Positions 32,779 through 41,746 are shown, counted from the stretch's first letter. The stretch: 49,576 nt of DNA from an uncultured Mediterranea sp. (GCF_902493215.1 NZ_CABUOL010000023.1:1-49576); one strand, 5' to 3'. The notes: generated by a model from the sequence alone, not told the origin. Made by a program: numbers and translations.

Positions 32779-33765
32779 TCATTTTTCCAGCACCACGCTC
32801 ATCCCCGGCCGCAGTCCTTCGACTTTCTCCAGCGGACTGGCCTTCACTTCGAACGTCTTCAGGTCGAACTGGCCGGCGGTCTTCGTGGCTTTCCAGGCGG
32901 CATAGGTGCCCAGGTCCTTCATATAGTACACTTTCAATCGGATGTCACGGTCCAGTGCCGGGACGTAGGCTTCGAATTCCGTACCCACAGTCAGTCCCTT
33001 CAGCAGGTCCTCGCGTACGTTGAAGCTCACCCACATGTCCTCCATCACGGCGATGTTCATGATGGGCGCTCCCGTGCCTACCAGTTCGCCCACTTTGGGG
33101 AAGATTTCCGAAACCTCTCCTGCTGTCTGGGCAATGAGGTATGTCTCCTTGATGTACGACTGTACTTCGGCCACGGCTCCGCGTGCACGCTGAACCAGGG
33201 CCGCTGCGGCAGCCTTGTCCTCGCGTTCGGCACCGTTCCGGGCCATGTCATACTGCGACTTGGCCGCCTTCTCCGTTGCGATGGCCGCGTCGCGCTGTGC
33301 CGTCACCTCGTCCAGCTTCTGTGCCGACATCACTCCCTGGTCGTACAGGTTCTTCACGCGTTTGTACGATTTTTCGGCGATGGTCACGCCCGCACGTGCC
33401 TTCTGCCACATCTCGTAGGCACCCTGAATCTGTTCCTGGCGTGCCCCTTTGATGGCCTTTTCGTTCTGTGCCTGTGCGGCGGCTTCGGCAGCCTGTGCCT
33501 GTTCCAGCTTGGCCTGTACGTCCGGCGCTTCCAGCAGCGCCAGGGTGTCGCCTGCCTTCACGGCCTGTCCCTCCTTCACGCGGAATTCCAGAATGCGTCC
33601 CGGCACCTTGCTCGATACGCGGTATTCGTTGACGTCTGCCTGTCCTTGAACCATTTCCGGCCCTTTGTGCAGCATGAAGAAGCCTACCAGGGCCACTACT
33701 GCGATGACGCCTACCAGTGTCAGGAAGGCCAGCAGCATGTTACTGTTTTGCGATTTTGTATCCAT
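32779..33765 (-). CDS. HlyD-family periplasmic adaptor protein
   Basis: A 328-residue membrane-fusion protein. One N-terminal membrane span (LLAFLTLVGVIAVVALVGFFML) anchors it in the inner membrane. A biotinyl-lipoyl half-motif (YRVSSKVPGRILEFRVKEGQAVKAGDTLALLEAPD) is followed by a long alpha-helical hairpin (about 80-190, Ala/Gln-rich) and the second lipoyl half (YLIAQTAGEVSEIFPKVGELVGTGAPIMNIA). The C-terminal beta-barrel ends ...EKVEGLRPGMSVVLEK. It links the permeases to the TolC-like channel encoded just upstream. Confidence 0.93.
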   Translation of the reverse strand: MDTKSQNSNMLLAFLTLVGVIAVVALVGFFMLHKGPEMVQGQADVNEYRVSSKVPGRILEFRVKEGQAVKAGDTLALLEAPDVQAKLEQAQAAEAAAQAQNEKAIKGARQEQIQGAYEMWQKARAGVTIAEKSYKRVKNLYDQGVMSAQKLDEVTAQRDAAIATEKAAKSQYDMARNGAEREDKAAAAALVQRARGAVAEVQSYIKETYLIAQTAGEVSEIFPKVGELVGTGAPIMNIAVMEDMWVSFNVREDLLKGLTVGTEFEAYVPALDRDIRLKVYYMKDLGTYAAWKATKTAGQFDLKTFEVKASPLEKVEGLRPGMSVVLEK

Positions 33766-33771
33766 TTCTAT

Positions 33772-33855
<84 letters not shown>

Positions 33856-35373
33856 TCACTTTCCACTCTCCACTCTCCACCCTCCACTCTCAACTGAAGT
33901 AAGTTCTCCCGTCGCCTTCTTCAGGTAGAGGTCCGTCAGCTTCACGTCGATTTGGGCGTCTATCTTTTCCGACTGGGCCGAGAGCCAGGCCGTGTGGGCT
34001 TCCAGCACGTTGCTGGCCGGTATCACTCCTTCTTCAAATCCCAGGGTGGCATAGCGCAGGTTCTCGTCCGCCTTCTCCAGATTCTTCTCAGCCATCACCA
34101 GCTTCTTGGCAGCCTCGTTCACCTTGAAGGCCGACTGGTTCACCTGCAGCTGTATCTTTTCTTTTGCCTCTGCCAGCTGGAAGCGGGCAATGTTGGCCTC
34201 CGCCTTGGCAGCCTTCACCTTGTTGATGCCTTCGCCCCAGTGCCACAGGGGTACCGACACCATCACCCCCACGTTCCACATGCCCTTGAATTTCTTTTCG
34301 AAGCTGTTCAGCACCGACGGGCTGGTGGCCATGTAGCTTCCCATCAGCGCGATGGAGGGTAACATTTCCGAACGGGTCACGTTCACCTTCTGGTCATAGA
34401 TTTTGGAGGCCAGCTCCAGGCTGCGCACTTCCGGACGGATGGCGTATACGCTTTCCATATTCACCTGGTTGCTGGCTATTCCGGCTTCTCCCAGGTTCTC
34501 TTCCCGTTCGTCTTCCAGTACGATTTCCGTTGTCAGGTCCAGTCCGCACAGCTGGCACAGCAGCATGCGCGACAGGCTCAGGCCGTCGTCCACCTTGGTC
34601 AGTGTCATTTCGGCCTCGTTCACCTTCACCTTCACCGACAGGCCGTCAGCTTTAGTGGCCACACCTTCGTTGATCATCTTGTCCACGTCGCCCTCCAGCT
34701 TCTTCAGCAGTTCCAGGTAACCTTCGGCCAGCCTTTTCTTGTGTACCAGCGACACCACCTGCCAGTAGGCCTGGTCGGTGTTCAGTATCACCTCCTGCAT
34801 GCCGGTACTGTGTTGCTGGCGTGCCAGTTCTTCCGCATATTTCGTGATTTTGTTGTAAGCTCTTATCTTTCCGCCCATATACAGCGGTTGTGTCAGCGTG
34901 ACGGCGCCGGCAAACATGTTGCGCGTGTCGGTGCGCAGGGCGTCGGCCAGCGAACTGCCCACCTGGTTCAGCGGTCCGGCCAGGTCCACACTCCCGAAGG
35001 CCTGCAGCAGTTGCACGAACTGCGGGTTCTGCAGCAGGCCCGGGTTCTGGGCAATCATGTTCTGCACCCCGTTCTGCAGGGCTCCGCTCAGGTTGGTGCC
35101 GATGTTGGACAAGGCATCCTTCTGCGAGTCGCTCAGCAGCGATATTTCTTTCTGGTTACGGATGTAGGCGCCCGTTGCGTCCAGCTTGGGCAGGTAGTTG
35201 GCAAATGCCGCCTTCTTCCGGTAATGCGCGGCATTGATTTTTTCCTGGCTTATCAGCAGCTCCTTGTTGTTGGCCATGGCCAGTGCACGACAACTGTCCA
35301 GACTCAGCACCTGCTGCGCGCCTGCTGTATAGGCCGTTAAGGCTAATAAGGTGGTACATAAGAACTTTTTCAT
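33856..35373 (-). CDS. TolC-family outer-membrane efflux protein
   Basis: A 505-residue outer-membrane channel. A signal peptide (MKKFLCTTLLALTAYTAGAQQ) marks the start at 35373; an in-frame ATG at 35394 is also possible, but starts further up would lie at or before the promoter. It has the TolC pattern of two repeated alpha-helical hairpins and short barrel strands, with LSLDSCRALAMANNKELLISQEKINAAHY at the start and LPSIALMGSYMATSP/VSVPLWHWGEGINKVKAAKAEANIARFQLAEAKEKIQLQVNQSAFKVNEAAKKL in the second half. It is the first gene of the TolC-HlyD-permease-permease operon. Confidence 0.93.
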   Translation of the reverse strand: MKKFLCTTLLALTAYTAGAQQVLSLDSCRALAMANNKELLISQEKINAAHYRKKAAFANYLPKLDATGAYIRNQKEISLLSDSQKDALSNIGTNLSGALQNGVQNMIAQNPGLLQNPQFVQLLQAFGSVDLAGPLNQVGSSLADALRTDTRNMFAGAVTLTQPLYMGGKIRAYNKITKYAEELARQQHSTGMQEVILNTDQAYWQVVSLVHKKRLAEGYLELLKKLEGDVDKMINEGVATKADGLSVKVKVNEAEMTLTKVDDGLSLSRMLLCQLCGLDLTTEIVLEDEREENLGEAGIASNQVNMESVYAIRPEVRSLELASKIYDQKVNVTRSEMLPSIALMGSYMATSPSVLNSFEKKFKGMWNVGVMVSVPLWHWGEGINKVKAAKAEANIARFQLAEAKEKIQLQVNQSAFKVNEAAKKLVMAEKNLEKADENLRYATLGFEEGVIPASNVLEAHTAWLSAQSEKIDAQIDVKLTDLYLKKATGELTSVESGGWRVESGK

Positions 35374-35443
35374 TGCATTCCTTGCTATTTTCATTTCTTT
35401 TGGATGGCCGCCTTCCGGCGACAATGATTGCATAAACAACAAT

Positions 35444-35474
35444 GCAAAGATAGAAAAGTTCTCGAAATCTTTGC
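35444..35474 (-). promoter_or_regulatory. Promoter -7 box inside an inverted repeat, TolC operon
   Basis: TATCTTTG on the minus strand (35445-35452) is a -7 box about 50-70 bases before the TolC start. It lies inside GCAAAGAT (35444-35451) and ATCTTTGC (35467-35474), a perfect 8-bp inverted repeat with a 15-base spacer, which looks like an operator for a dimeric regulator. No -33 TTTG is seen at the usual distance. Confidence 0.55.
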
Positions 35475-35879
35475 AGTTTTCGATAAAAAAAGAAAAGGCG
35501 GGCTGTTATGGACGGATATGAGTATGGATTTTCAAAGGGAATAACGGTACGTGTTTGGCGTGGACGTTTATTGGACTTTGATAATCCGGTTCTAAACATT
35601 TCTGAAATGAATCTGTTAAACTTGTCACGGTTTTTAGTTACAAATGGGATAAAAATAGGGAGAAATTGAAAAATATAATTAGTAAATAGTTGGACTTTTT
35701 AGGTGTAATATATAAATTTGGGGCGGTTTGATTTCGTAGGATTTTGTTTGGATCTTAAATGTGAATACTATAAATTTAAGATAAGTAGATATCTTTTACC
35801 ATGTAAACATTTTCATGAATCGCATAAGCAAAATCTCAGAATTGACATTTAAATAAGAGTAACTTTAAATAATAAATGT
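35475..35879. other. AT-rich intergenic region between divergent operons
   Basis: About 400 bases without a credible gene. It is markedly more AT-rich than its surroundings. It contains the candidate promoter of the Hsp70 cluster at 35690-35720 and then a leader of about 150 bases. Nothing else is recognised. Confidence 0.75.
35690..35720 (+). promoter_or_regulatory. Candidate promoter of the GrpE-like/Hsp70 cluster
   Basis: TTGG (35690-35693) and TAAATTTG (35713-35720) are 19 bases apart. The -7 box is an exact TAnnTTTG match and the -33 box is one base off TTTG. Transcription would start near 35727, leaving a leader of about 150 bases. No heat-shock-type inverted repeat is obvious. Confidence 0.55.
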
Positions 35880-36764
35880 ATGGCACCGTTTTGGAACAAG
35901 AGAGAGAATTCTACAGGTCCGTCGGAAAACGATCATCCGGAAGAACAGGGTACTACAGCTGCATTGCAGGCTCAGAATGAAGAATTGACTGGTCTTTTGG
36001 ACGCATTCAAGGCCGAAAACAAGGAGTTGAAGGCGAAGCGCAAGGAACTGGAAGAACAGAGCAAAGCCTTGCAGGCCGAAAATGACTCATTGAAAGAAAA
36101 GCTCGCCCAATGGGAGGACGGCGGCAAGACACTGGCCGAACGCGAGAAGAAACTGCAGGAATGGGAACAGAAGTTGCAGGAACGTGAAAAAGCGTTGGAA
36201 CAACGGCCGGTACCGGCCGAGCCTGCTGCCGATGTGACGCAGCACGCACAAGCTTCTTCCATACCCTCGGCCGGGCTCGAAAAAGAAATAAAGGAAATCC
36301 GGAAAATGTTGGATGAAAACCAGTATAAGGACAAGATCATCAAGGAGCTTCACGATGAACTTCAGAAGCGCAGCCGTGATTTCTATGCGGACATAGCCAA
36401 ACCCTACCTGAAGAATATCATCAAGATCTTCGAACGTATATCGGGTACCTATAAAAGCCTGAATCGCGAAGAATTCAAAGGAAAGGAAAATGCGTTGGAA
36501 CTGGCCATTCGGGCCGTCGAGAACGACAAACTCATGATAGAGGATCTGCTCGGCGACGAATACGACATGGTCTATTTTGAACCCGAAGCGGGAAGCGAAT
36601 ACCTGCCCAAGGAACACACTGCCGTGCAGAGTGTTGCAACCCGTCAGAAAGAGCAGGGTGGAAAAATCATCGAATGCCGCCAGGGTGGTTTCCGCGACGC
36701 CAATACCGGCAAGGTGTTCAAGAGTGCGATAGTAACCGTTTATAAATACGAAAATAATAATTAA
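35880..36764 (+). CDS. GrpE-like protein with long coiled coil
   Basis: A 294-residue protein. Residues about 25-105 are a charged coiled coil (repeated ELK/KEL/QAEN heptads), then an Ala/Pro linker to about 135. The segment IIKELHDELQKRSRDFYADIAKPYLKNIIKIFERISGTYKSL resembles the long GrpE helix and helix bundle. The C-terminus VYFEPEAGSEYLPKEHTAVQSV...GGKIIECRQGGFRDANTGKVFKSAIVTVYKY matches the GrpE beta-domain pattern FDP..HEAV...GxV..V...GY....RvlRxAxVxV. GrpE proteins make Hsp70 release ADP. The Hsp70 gene follows after 7 bases, so this is probably its dedicated exchange factor. It is longer than true GrpE (about 200) and is not the housekeeping copy. Confidence 0.75.
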   Translation: MAPFWNKRENSTGPSENDHPEEQGTTAALQAQNEELTGLLDAFKAENKELKAKRKELEEQSKALQAENDSLKEKLAQWEDGGKTLAEREKKLQEWEQKLQEREKALEQRPVPAEPAADVTQHAQASSIPSAGLEKEIKEIRKMLDENQYKDKIIKELHDELQKRSRDFYADIAKPYLKNIIKIFERISGTYKSLNREEFKGKENALELAIRAVENDKLMIEDLLGDEYDMVYFEPEAGSEYLPKEHTAVQSVATRQKEQGGKIIECRQGGFRDANTGKVFKSAIVTVYKYENNN

Positions 36765-36771
36765 ATACATT

Positions 36772-38352
36772 ATGGATAGTACAAGAGCCGTATACGGCAT
36801 AGACTTAGGAACCACTTACAGCTGCATCGCGCAAGTGGACAAATTCGATCAGGCAATCGTTCTCAGAAATTTCGAAGGTGACGCTACCACGCCTTCTGCA
36901 GTCTATTTTGAAGACCAGGAACATGTGGTGGTCGGCAAGGAAGCCAAAGGTATGCTGGCTACCGAGCCCGGCAAGACCGTAGTGTTCGTAAAACGCGAAA
37001 TCGGCGTGGACAGCAGCTTCGACAAGGCTACCAATACACTGCCCCATCACTACGATCCGGCAGAAATCTCGGCCTTTATTCTGAAGAAGCTGGTGAAGGA
37101 CGCCAACGACCTGGGCGATAACCCCGAACCCATCAAGGATGTGGTAATCACCTGTCCCGCTTATTTTGGAACCAAGGAACGCATGCAGACCAAGCAGGCC
37201 GGTGAAATTGCCGGACTGAACGTGCTCGCCATCATTAACGAGCCTACCGCAGCCGCCATTTCCTACGGCGTGAAGACCGACCAGAAGAAGACCGTGTTGG
37301 TTTACGACCTGGGTGGTGGTACCTTCGACGTGACCATCATCAACGTCAACGGCGGTGCCATCAAGGTTATCGCTACCGGAGGTGACCACCATTTGGGTGG
37401 TGTCGACTGGGATACGGCATTGGCCGAATACATGCTGGGTGTCTTCAACGAACAGAACGGCACTTCCTATAGCCTCGAAGATTCTCCCGAACTGAAATAC
37501 ACCCTGCTGCTCGAAGCCGAACAGAAGAAAAAACAGCTCACGGCCAAGCAGTCGGTCAAGGCCAACATCCAGTACGAAGGCATGACGGCCCGCATCGAAA
37601 TCGACCGCGACCTCTTCAACTCGTTGACCGAGAGTCGTCTGGACGAAACGATCGATGCTACCCGCAAGGTGATTGAAATTGCCCAGAACAAAGGTTATAC
37701 CAACATTGACGAATATCTGCTGGTGGGCGGTAGTAGCCGTATGCCTCAGATCAAGGAACGCCTGGACCGCGAATTCGGTTGCGACTCCAAGCTCACCGAC
37801 CCCGACGAATGCGTAGCCAAGGGTGCCGCCATCTATGCCATGAATGCCGCCTATTCGCAGGCCATTCAGGATTACGAGGAAGGCGAAAGCGACTTCAAGC
37901 CGGCTCCTTTGAGGGGCGACCGTGCAGTGGTGGTGAATGTCACCAGTAAGACCTATGGTACCGATGTGAACAAGAACGAAGTGCAGAACCTCATCTTTGC
38001 CAACACTTCGCTTCCTGCCAAGCGCACGGTGACCTTTACGACCAGTGTCCCCAACCAGCGTAGCGTGTCGATGAAAGTCTTTGAGAGCGATTTCACCAAC
38101 GAAGCGACCGAAGAAGTGGTAGAAGACAAGTTCTGCAACCTCATCGACAACCATGTTCTGACCCTTACCAAGGACTGGCCGAAGGGCACTCCCATTTCTG
38201 TAACGTTCAATATCGACAACGAGGGTATCCTTTATGTGAATGCATTTGTGGAGAAAGACGTGCTCGACTTCCAGCTCAAGATTACCGGTGTCAAAGGCGA
38301 AGAAGAACTGTCCAAGTCGAGAGCCATTGTCAATAAGGCCACGCTCGAATAA
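36772..38352 (+). CDS. Short Hsp70 (DnaK-like) lacking the C-terminal lid
   Basis: A 526-residue Hsp70. The nucleotide-binding domain is complete: phosphate 1 GIDLGTTYSCIA, connect 1 IINEPTAAAISYG, phosphate 2 VLVYDLGGGTFDVTII and adenosine motif YLLVGGSSRMPQIKERL. The hydrophobic linker of DnaK (DVLLLD) is replaced by a different stretch (GDRAVVVNVTSKTYG), after an acidic insert EEGESDFKP. A beta-type substrate domain follows to about 500 and the protein ends there, so the helical lid (about 100 residues in DnaK) is absent. It would bind clients weakly or act as a switch. It is cytosolic, since no signal is seen. It is operonic with the GrpE-like gene. Confidence 0.9.
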   Translation: MDSTRAVYGIDLGTTYSCIAQVDKFDQAIVLRNFEGDATTPSAVYFEDQEHVVVGKEAKGMLATEPGKTVVFVKREIGVDSSFDKATNTLPHHYDPAEISAFILKKLVKDANDLGDNPEPIKDVVITCPAYFGTKERMQTKQAGEIAGLNVLAIINEPTAAAISYGVKTDQKKTVLVYDLGGGTFDVTIINVNGGAIKVIATGGDHHLGGVDWDTALAEYMLGVFNEQNGTSYSLEDSPELKYTLLLEAEQKKKQLTAKQSVKANIQYEGMTARIEIDRDLFNSLTESRLDETIDATRKVIEIAQNKGYTNIDEYLLVGGSSRMPQIKERLDREFGCDSKLTDPDECVAKGAAIYAMNAAYSQAIQDYEEGESDFKPAPLRGDRAVVVNVTSKTYGTDVNKNEVQNLIFANTSLPAKRTVTFTTSVPNQRSVSMKVFESDFTNEATEEVVEDKFCNLIDNHVLTLTKDWPKGTPISVTFNIDNEGILYVNAFVEKDVLDFQLKITGVKGEEELSKSRAIVNKATLE

Positions 38353-38376
38353 GCGGAGGCGCACTTTATAAACGGC

Positions 38377-38444
38377 AAGAGGGTGTGTCCATTTTGAAAA
38401 TAAGCGGAGTTTCCGGCTTATTCCAGATTGGGACACACTCTCTT
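38377..38444 (+). repeat. Nested hairpin between the Hsp70 gene and the next gene
   Basis: An outer stem of 14 positions (38377-38390 with 38431-38444, 13 complementary) encloses a smaller stem TAAGC/GCTTA (38401-38405 with 38416-38420). No long T tract follows. It could be a partial terminator or an mRNA-processing element setting the ratio of the chaperone to the membrane protein. Confidence 0.6.
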
Positions 38445-38493
38445 GTCAAGTTTTGTCAGTAGCGAATCCTTCAGTAATATACGAAAGACATTT

Positions 38494-41205
38494 ATGAACG
38501 AAATAATGATGAATCAGAAAGTCAGCAAGTGGAACGAAGCTTGCCGATTTCTGAAAGGGAAACAGAGTGAATTGTCCGTCGAGGAATGGACAGCTGTCGA
38601 ACTGTTGGCCGACTTCTGGCGCGAGCGTTCGTTCGACGAAGACAGCGTGGCCGAGTGCGAGGGCCTGATAGCCACCCTCTCGGCCTGCGATAAGCTGCAC
38701 ATTGCCAATCTGGACATCATAACCTGGAGTAAGGAGTTCCGGGGCATAGCCAAGGCCATGTACACCAAGGACAAGGAGACCTTCGAGCAGTTCCGTGAGG
38801 CCATGAAGAAGTTCAACCGTGCCAACCGTCCGCAGCCTTCCCGTCCCGCGCCCGAACGTCCGTCGGCACCGTCGCCTGCACCTGTCAACAACATCCTGCT
38901 CAAGCAGCACTTGCAGAAGTGGCACAAGGCAGCCGTCTATCTGCTGGGTGTGTGGGGCGAACTGGGTCGTGACGAACAGGAAGCCCTCCAGTTGCTGCTA
39001 CGCATCTGCAATGCTGAGTGGAACGACAAGAATCTGCTGGAGCGCTGTGTCAATGTGTTGGCCGGATCCGACAAACTGCATGCGGCCAACAAGGACATCA
39101 TCGTCCAGAGCAAGGAACTGCGGGGCATCTGCCGTCAGTACCTCAAGGATCTGGAAACCTTTCAGGCTTTCCGTAAGTCCTTGTCGGACTACCTGGCTTC
39201 CAATCCGTTGCCTGCGCCACGGATTGAGGAACCCCGTCGGGAAGAGCCTCGTCGGGAAGAACCCCGTCGGGAAGAGCCGGTACGTCCTTCGCCACAGCAG
39301 CCCCGTCGTCCCAATCCTTCTTTTTCGCCTTCCATCCGCATCACGCGGGTCGATTTTGCCAACGGCGATGTGAAGGGAAACCTTTTGTCCAGTTTCGGCA
39401 GTCCCCTTTATACCAACATGGCCTATCTCACTCCCCGCATCTCCTATCAGGTATTGCGCAGTGGTGGTGGACAGGCCGATATCTGGTACAAGCTGTTCTC
39501 TCCGTCGGGCATGCTGATGACGGCCCAGGGCGGACGCGACGGTTATACTTGGCATGGATTTGTCGGTCTGGCAGCTTCGGGTACCGTTGCTTTGGGCGGA
39601 TTCGGTGGCGATGCGTGCAACACCTTCACTGTTACCGGTACCTGGACCATCGAGTTCTACGAAGAAGACCATCTGCTCTATCGTTCGCAGTTCCGTGTTA
39701 CCGATAAGCCCGCCCCTCCTCCTCCCAAGCGTCACCGCTGGGTTTGGTTCCTGGTGCTGGCTGCGCTGTTGTGGGGTGGCTATGAGTACTGGTACAAGGA
39801 CTATAAGAAGGAAAAGGATGCCCCGCGCTACTACGTCTATGCCGATAACCTCTTTCTGCGTTCGTCGGCCGTTGCCGATGTGGAATACAACCGCAAGACC
39901 ACCCTTCCTTATGGTTCGGAGCTGATTACCTTCTCGAACGAGAACGGCTGGGCCTATGTAAAGAGTGGTGGAGAATCCGGCTATGTCGCTTCCGATTACA
40001 TTCTCGAGGCGGCCGACTTCCAATTGCTGAACGGTGTCTGGGGCAATGACGAAGCCCGTGATGCAGTCTCTACAGCCAAGTGCAGGCTGGCGCTTTTCGA
40101 TTACCTGAAGTCGAACAACCTGCAGACAGGCAGCACAGCCTGGCAGCTGTTTGCCAAGCAAAAGGAGGTGAAGCCCAACAGTATCCTCTTCCCGCGTCTG
40201 AACGATGGTTACGACCATTTCACCGAGTTTGCCTTTATCCTGAAAGACAATGCTACCGGTCAGCGGAAACTGGTGCTCTATGCGTTCGAGGAAAATGAGA
40301 CGCCGGTGTTCCGTTATGCCGAAGATGCGCCCGAGTCTGGCGACATCCGTTCCATCACCTACAACCAGTGGAGCAAGAAGTACAAGGTGAACTATTCGGG
40401 AGCCGCTCCTCAGGCACGCAGTTCCGTAGTTGTCGAGCGCGAACCGCAGAATCCTGAAGTCGCTGCAGCCGATAAGGTTACCATCCGTTCGGTTCAGTTT
40501 GCCAATGTTGACGACAACGGTAAGATACTCACCGGATATGGTCTGCAGCTTTATTCCGACATTCAGTATCTGCGCTCGCGGGTTTACTTCAAGAAACAGA
40601 CAGCCGATAAGGAAAAAATCGAATTCGGCGTGAAGATCTATCAGCCCGATGGCAATCTTGTCCGGGGACAGTCTTCACCGGTGGGCTACACCTTCCTGCA
40701 CACCATCAATTTCGGTCATCAGGAAGGTTCCTTCGAGCTGATGGGATGGGGAAATCCCGACGGCCGTTTCTATACTCCCGGCACCTACCGTTACGAAATC
40801 TGGTGCGACGGACAGAAACTGTATTCCACCCAGGTGGATGTCAAGGCAAAACAGCAGGCTGCCGCAGTGACTTCGGCACCCGACAACCGCGTGTACGACC
40901 GTGTGGACCAGATGCCCCAATTCCCTCAGGGGGGGATGTCCGGTATGATACGCTACCTCAGCAAGAACATCGATTATCCGAAGTCGGCGCAGGAGAACGG
41001 TACCCAGGGTACCGTCCGTGTGCAGTTTGTTGTTGGGACGGACGGCAGTCTGACGGATTTCAAGATTGTCCAGAGCGTCGATCCTGCTCTCGACAAGGAA
41101 GCGCTCCGTGTAGTCATGAGTATGCCCAAGTGGAAACCCGGTACGATGAACGGCAAGCCCGTGCGTGTAAGGTATACACTTCCTGTGGCTTTCAAATTGA
41201 ACTGA
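38494..41205 (+). CDS. Large membrane protein: duplicated helical domain, beta domains, SH3b, TonB C-terminus
   Basis: A 903-residue protein of novel architecture. Two homologous helical domains (about 12-110 and 134-238) share DKLHxANxDIIxxSKExRGI. A linker with three EEPRR repeats follows (about 243-264), then a beta-sandwich-like domain (280-403), one membrane span (413-436, WVWFLVLAALLWGGYEYW) and an SH3b domain (443-504, DNLFLRSS...YGSEL...GWAYVKSGGESGYVASDYI). After a mixed region comes a second copy of the beta domain (661-784), then a TonB C-terminal domain (800-903, SMPKWKPGTMNGKPVRVRYTLPV). No J-domain HPD motif is seen. The N-terminal part should be cytosolic, near the Hsp70, and the C-terminal part periplasmic. 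ATG at 38494 is preferred; upstream TTG at 38428 lies inside the hairpin. Confidence 0.8.
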   Translation: MNEIMMNQKVSKWNEACRFLKGKQSELSVEEWTAVELLADFWRERSFDEDSVAECEGLIATLSACDKLHIANLDIITWSKEFRGIAKAMYTKDKETFEQFREAMKKFNRANRPQPSRPAPERPSAPSPAPVNNILLKQHLQKWHKAAVYLLGVWGELGRDEQEALQLLLRICNAEWNDKNLLERCVNVLAGSDKLHAANKDIIVQSKELRGICRQYLKDLETFQAFRKSLSDYLASNPLPAPRIEEPRREEPRREEPRREEPVRPSPQQPRRPNPSFSPSIRITRVDFANGDVKGNLLSSFGSPLYTNMAYLTPRISYQVLRSGGGQADIWYKLFSPSGMLMTAQGGRDGYTWHGFVGLAASGTVALGGFGGDACNTFTVTGTWTIEFYEEDHLLYRSQFRVTDKPAPPPPKRHRWVWFLVLAALLWGGYEYWYKDYKKEKDAPRYYVYADNLFLRSSAVADVEYNRKTTLPYGSELITFSNENGWAYVKSGGESGYVASDYILEAADFQLLNGVWGNDEARDAVSTAKCRLALFDYLKSNNLQTGSTAWQLFAKQKEVKPNSILFPRLNDGYDHFTEFAFILKDNATGQRKLVLYAFEENETPVFRYAEDAPESGDIRSITYNQWSKKYKVNYSGAAPQARSSVVVEREPQNPEVAAADKVTIRSVQFANVDDNGKILTGYGLQLYSDIQYLRSRVYFKKQTADKEKIEFGVKIYQPDGNLVRGQSSPVGYTFLHTINFGHQEGSFELMGWGNPDGRFYTPGTYRYEIWCDGQKLYSTQVDVKAKQQAAAVTSAPDNRVYDRVDQMPQFPQGGMSGMIRYLSKNIDYPKSAQENGTQGTVRVQFVVGTDGSLTDFKIVQSVDPALDKEALRVVMSMPKWKPGTMNGKPVRVRYTLPVAFKLN
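39232..39276 (+). repeat. Three tandem 15-base coding repeats (EEPRR linker)
   Basis: CCCCGTCGGGAAGAG, CCTCGTCGGGAAGAA and CCCCGTCGGGAAGAG lie head to tail, encoding PRREE three times. Copy number could vary in frame between strains. Confidence 0.85.
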
Positions 41206-41209
41206 GGTC

Positions 41210-41746
41210 ATGAAACGTCTGTTGCTGCCTCTTTCCTGTGCGGCTCTCGGTGCCTTGTTGGCGGGGCTGGCCTGCCGTTTTCATTACGGCGGCCAGCTGC
41301 GCCGGGCACAGCAGGCCAAACTGATGCTCATCTCCAAGCAGGAGATGAAGTTGCGGGTCATCGACTATAAGGGCACCGAGCTGTTCACGGCCGGTATAGC
41401 CTGCGGACTCAATTATGGCGACAAGCAGAAGCCGGGCGACATGAAGACCCCCGAGGGCGTCTTCACCGTTTCTGACATTCACGATTCCCGTAGCTGGACC
41501 CACGATTTCCGTGATGGGAAAGGTGAAATAAAGGGGGCCTACGGTCCGCATTTCATCCGGCTCGACGTGCCGGGTCACAAGGGCATTGGCATCCACGGTA
41601 CACACGATTCCCTCTCCATCGGCACCCGGGCTACGGAAGGATGTGTCCGGCTCAAGAACGAGGACCTGGAGAAGCTCATTCCTCTGGTCGAAGTCCCCAT
41701 GACGGTTGTCATCACCCCTTCGGCCGAAGATGTACGGAAGAATTGA
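41210..41746 (+). CDS. YkuD-family L,D-transpeptidase
   Basis: A 178-residue enzyme anchored or secreted by an N-terminal hydrophobic segment (LLLPLSCAALGALLAGLAC). The YkuD catalytic motif is present: IGIHGTHDSLSIGTRATEGCVRLKNEDL, with the active Cys in EGCVR and the conserved His-Gly. It should cross-link or modify peptidoglycan stem peptides, or attach proteins to them, in the periplasm. The gene begins 4 bases after the stop of the 903-residue protein, so the two are translated from one message. This ties the Hsp70 cluster to the cell wall. Confidence 0.92.
   Translation: MKRLLLPLSCAALGALLAGLACRFHYGGQLRRAQQAKLMLISKQEMKLRVIDYKGTELFTAGIACGLNYGDKQKPGDMKTPEGVFTVSDIHDSRSWTHDFRDGKGEIKGAYGPHFIRLDVPGHKGIGIHGTHDSLSIGTRATEGCVRLKNEDLEKLIPLVEVPMTVVITPSAEDVRKN

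Noticed and set aside
38494..39210. J-domain (DnaJ partner) in the N-terminal half of the 903-residue protein
   Set aside because: No HPD motif is present in either helical copy, so it is not a DnaJ-type co-chaperone as far as I can see.
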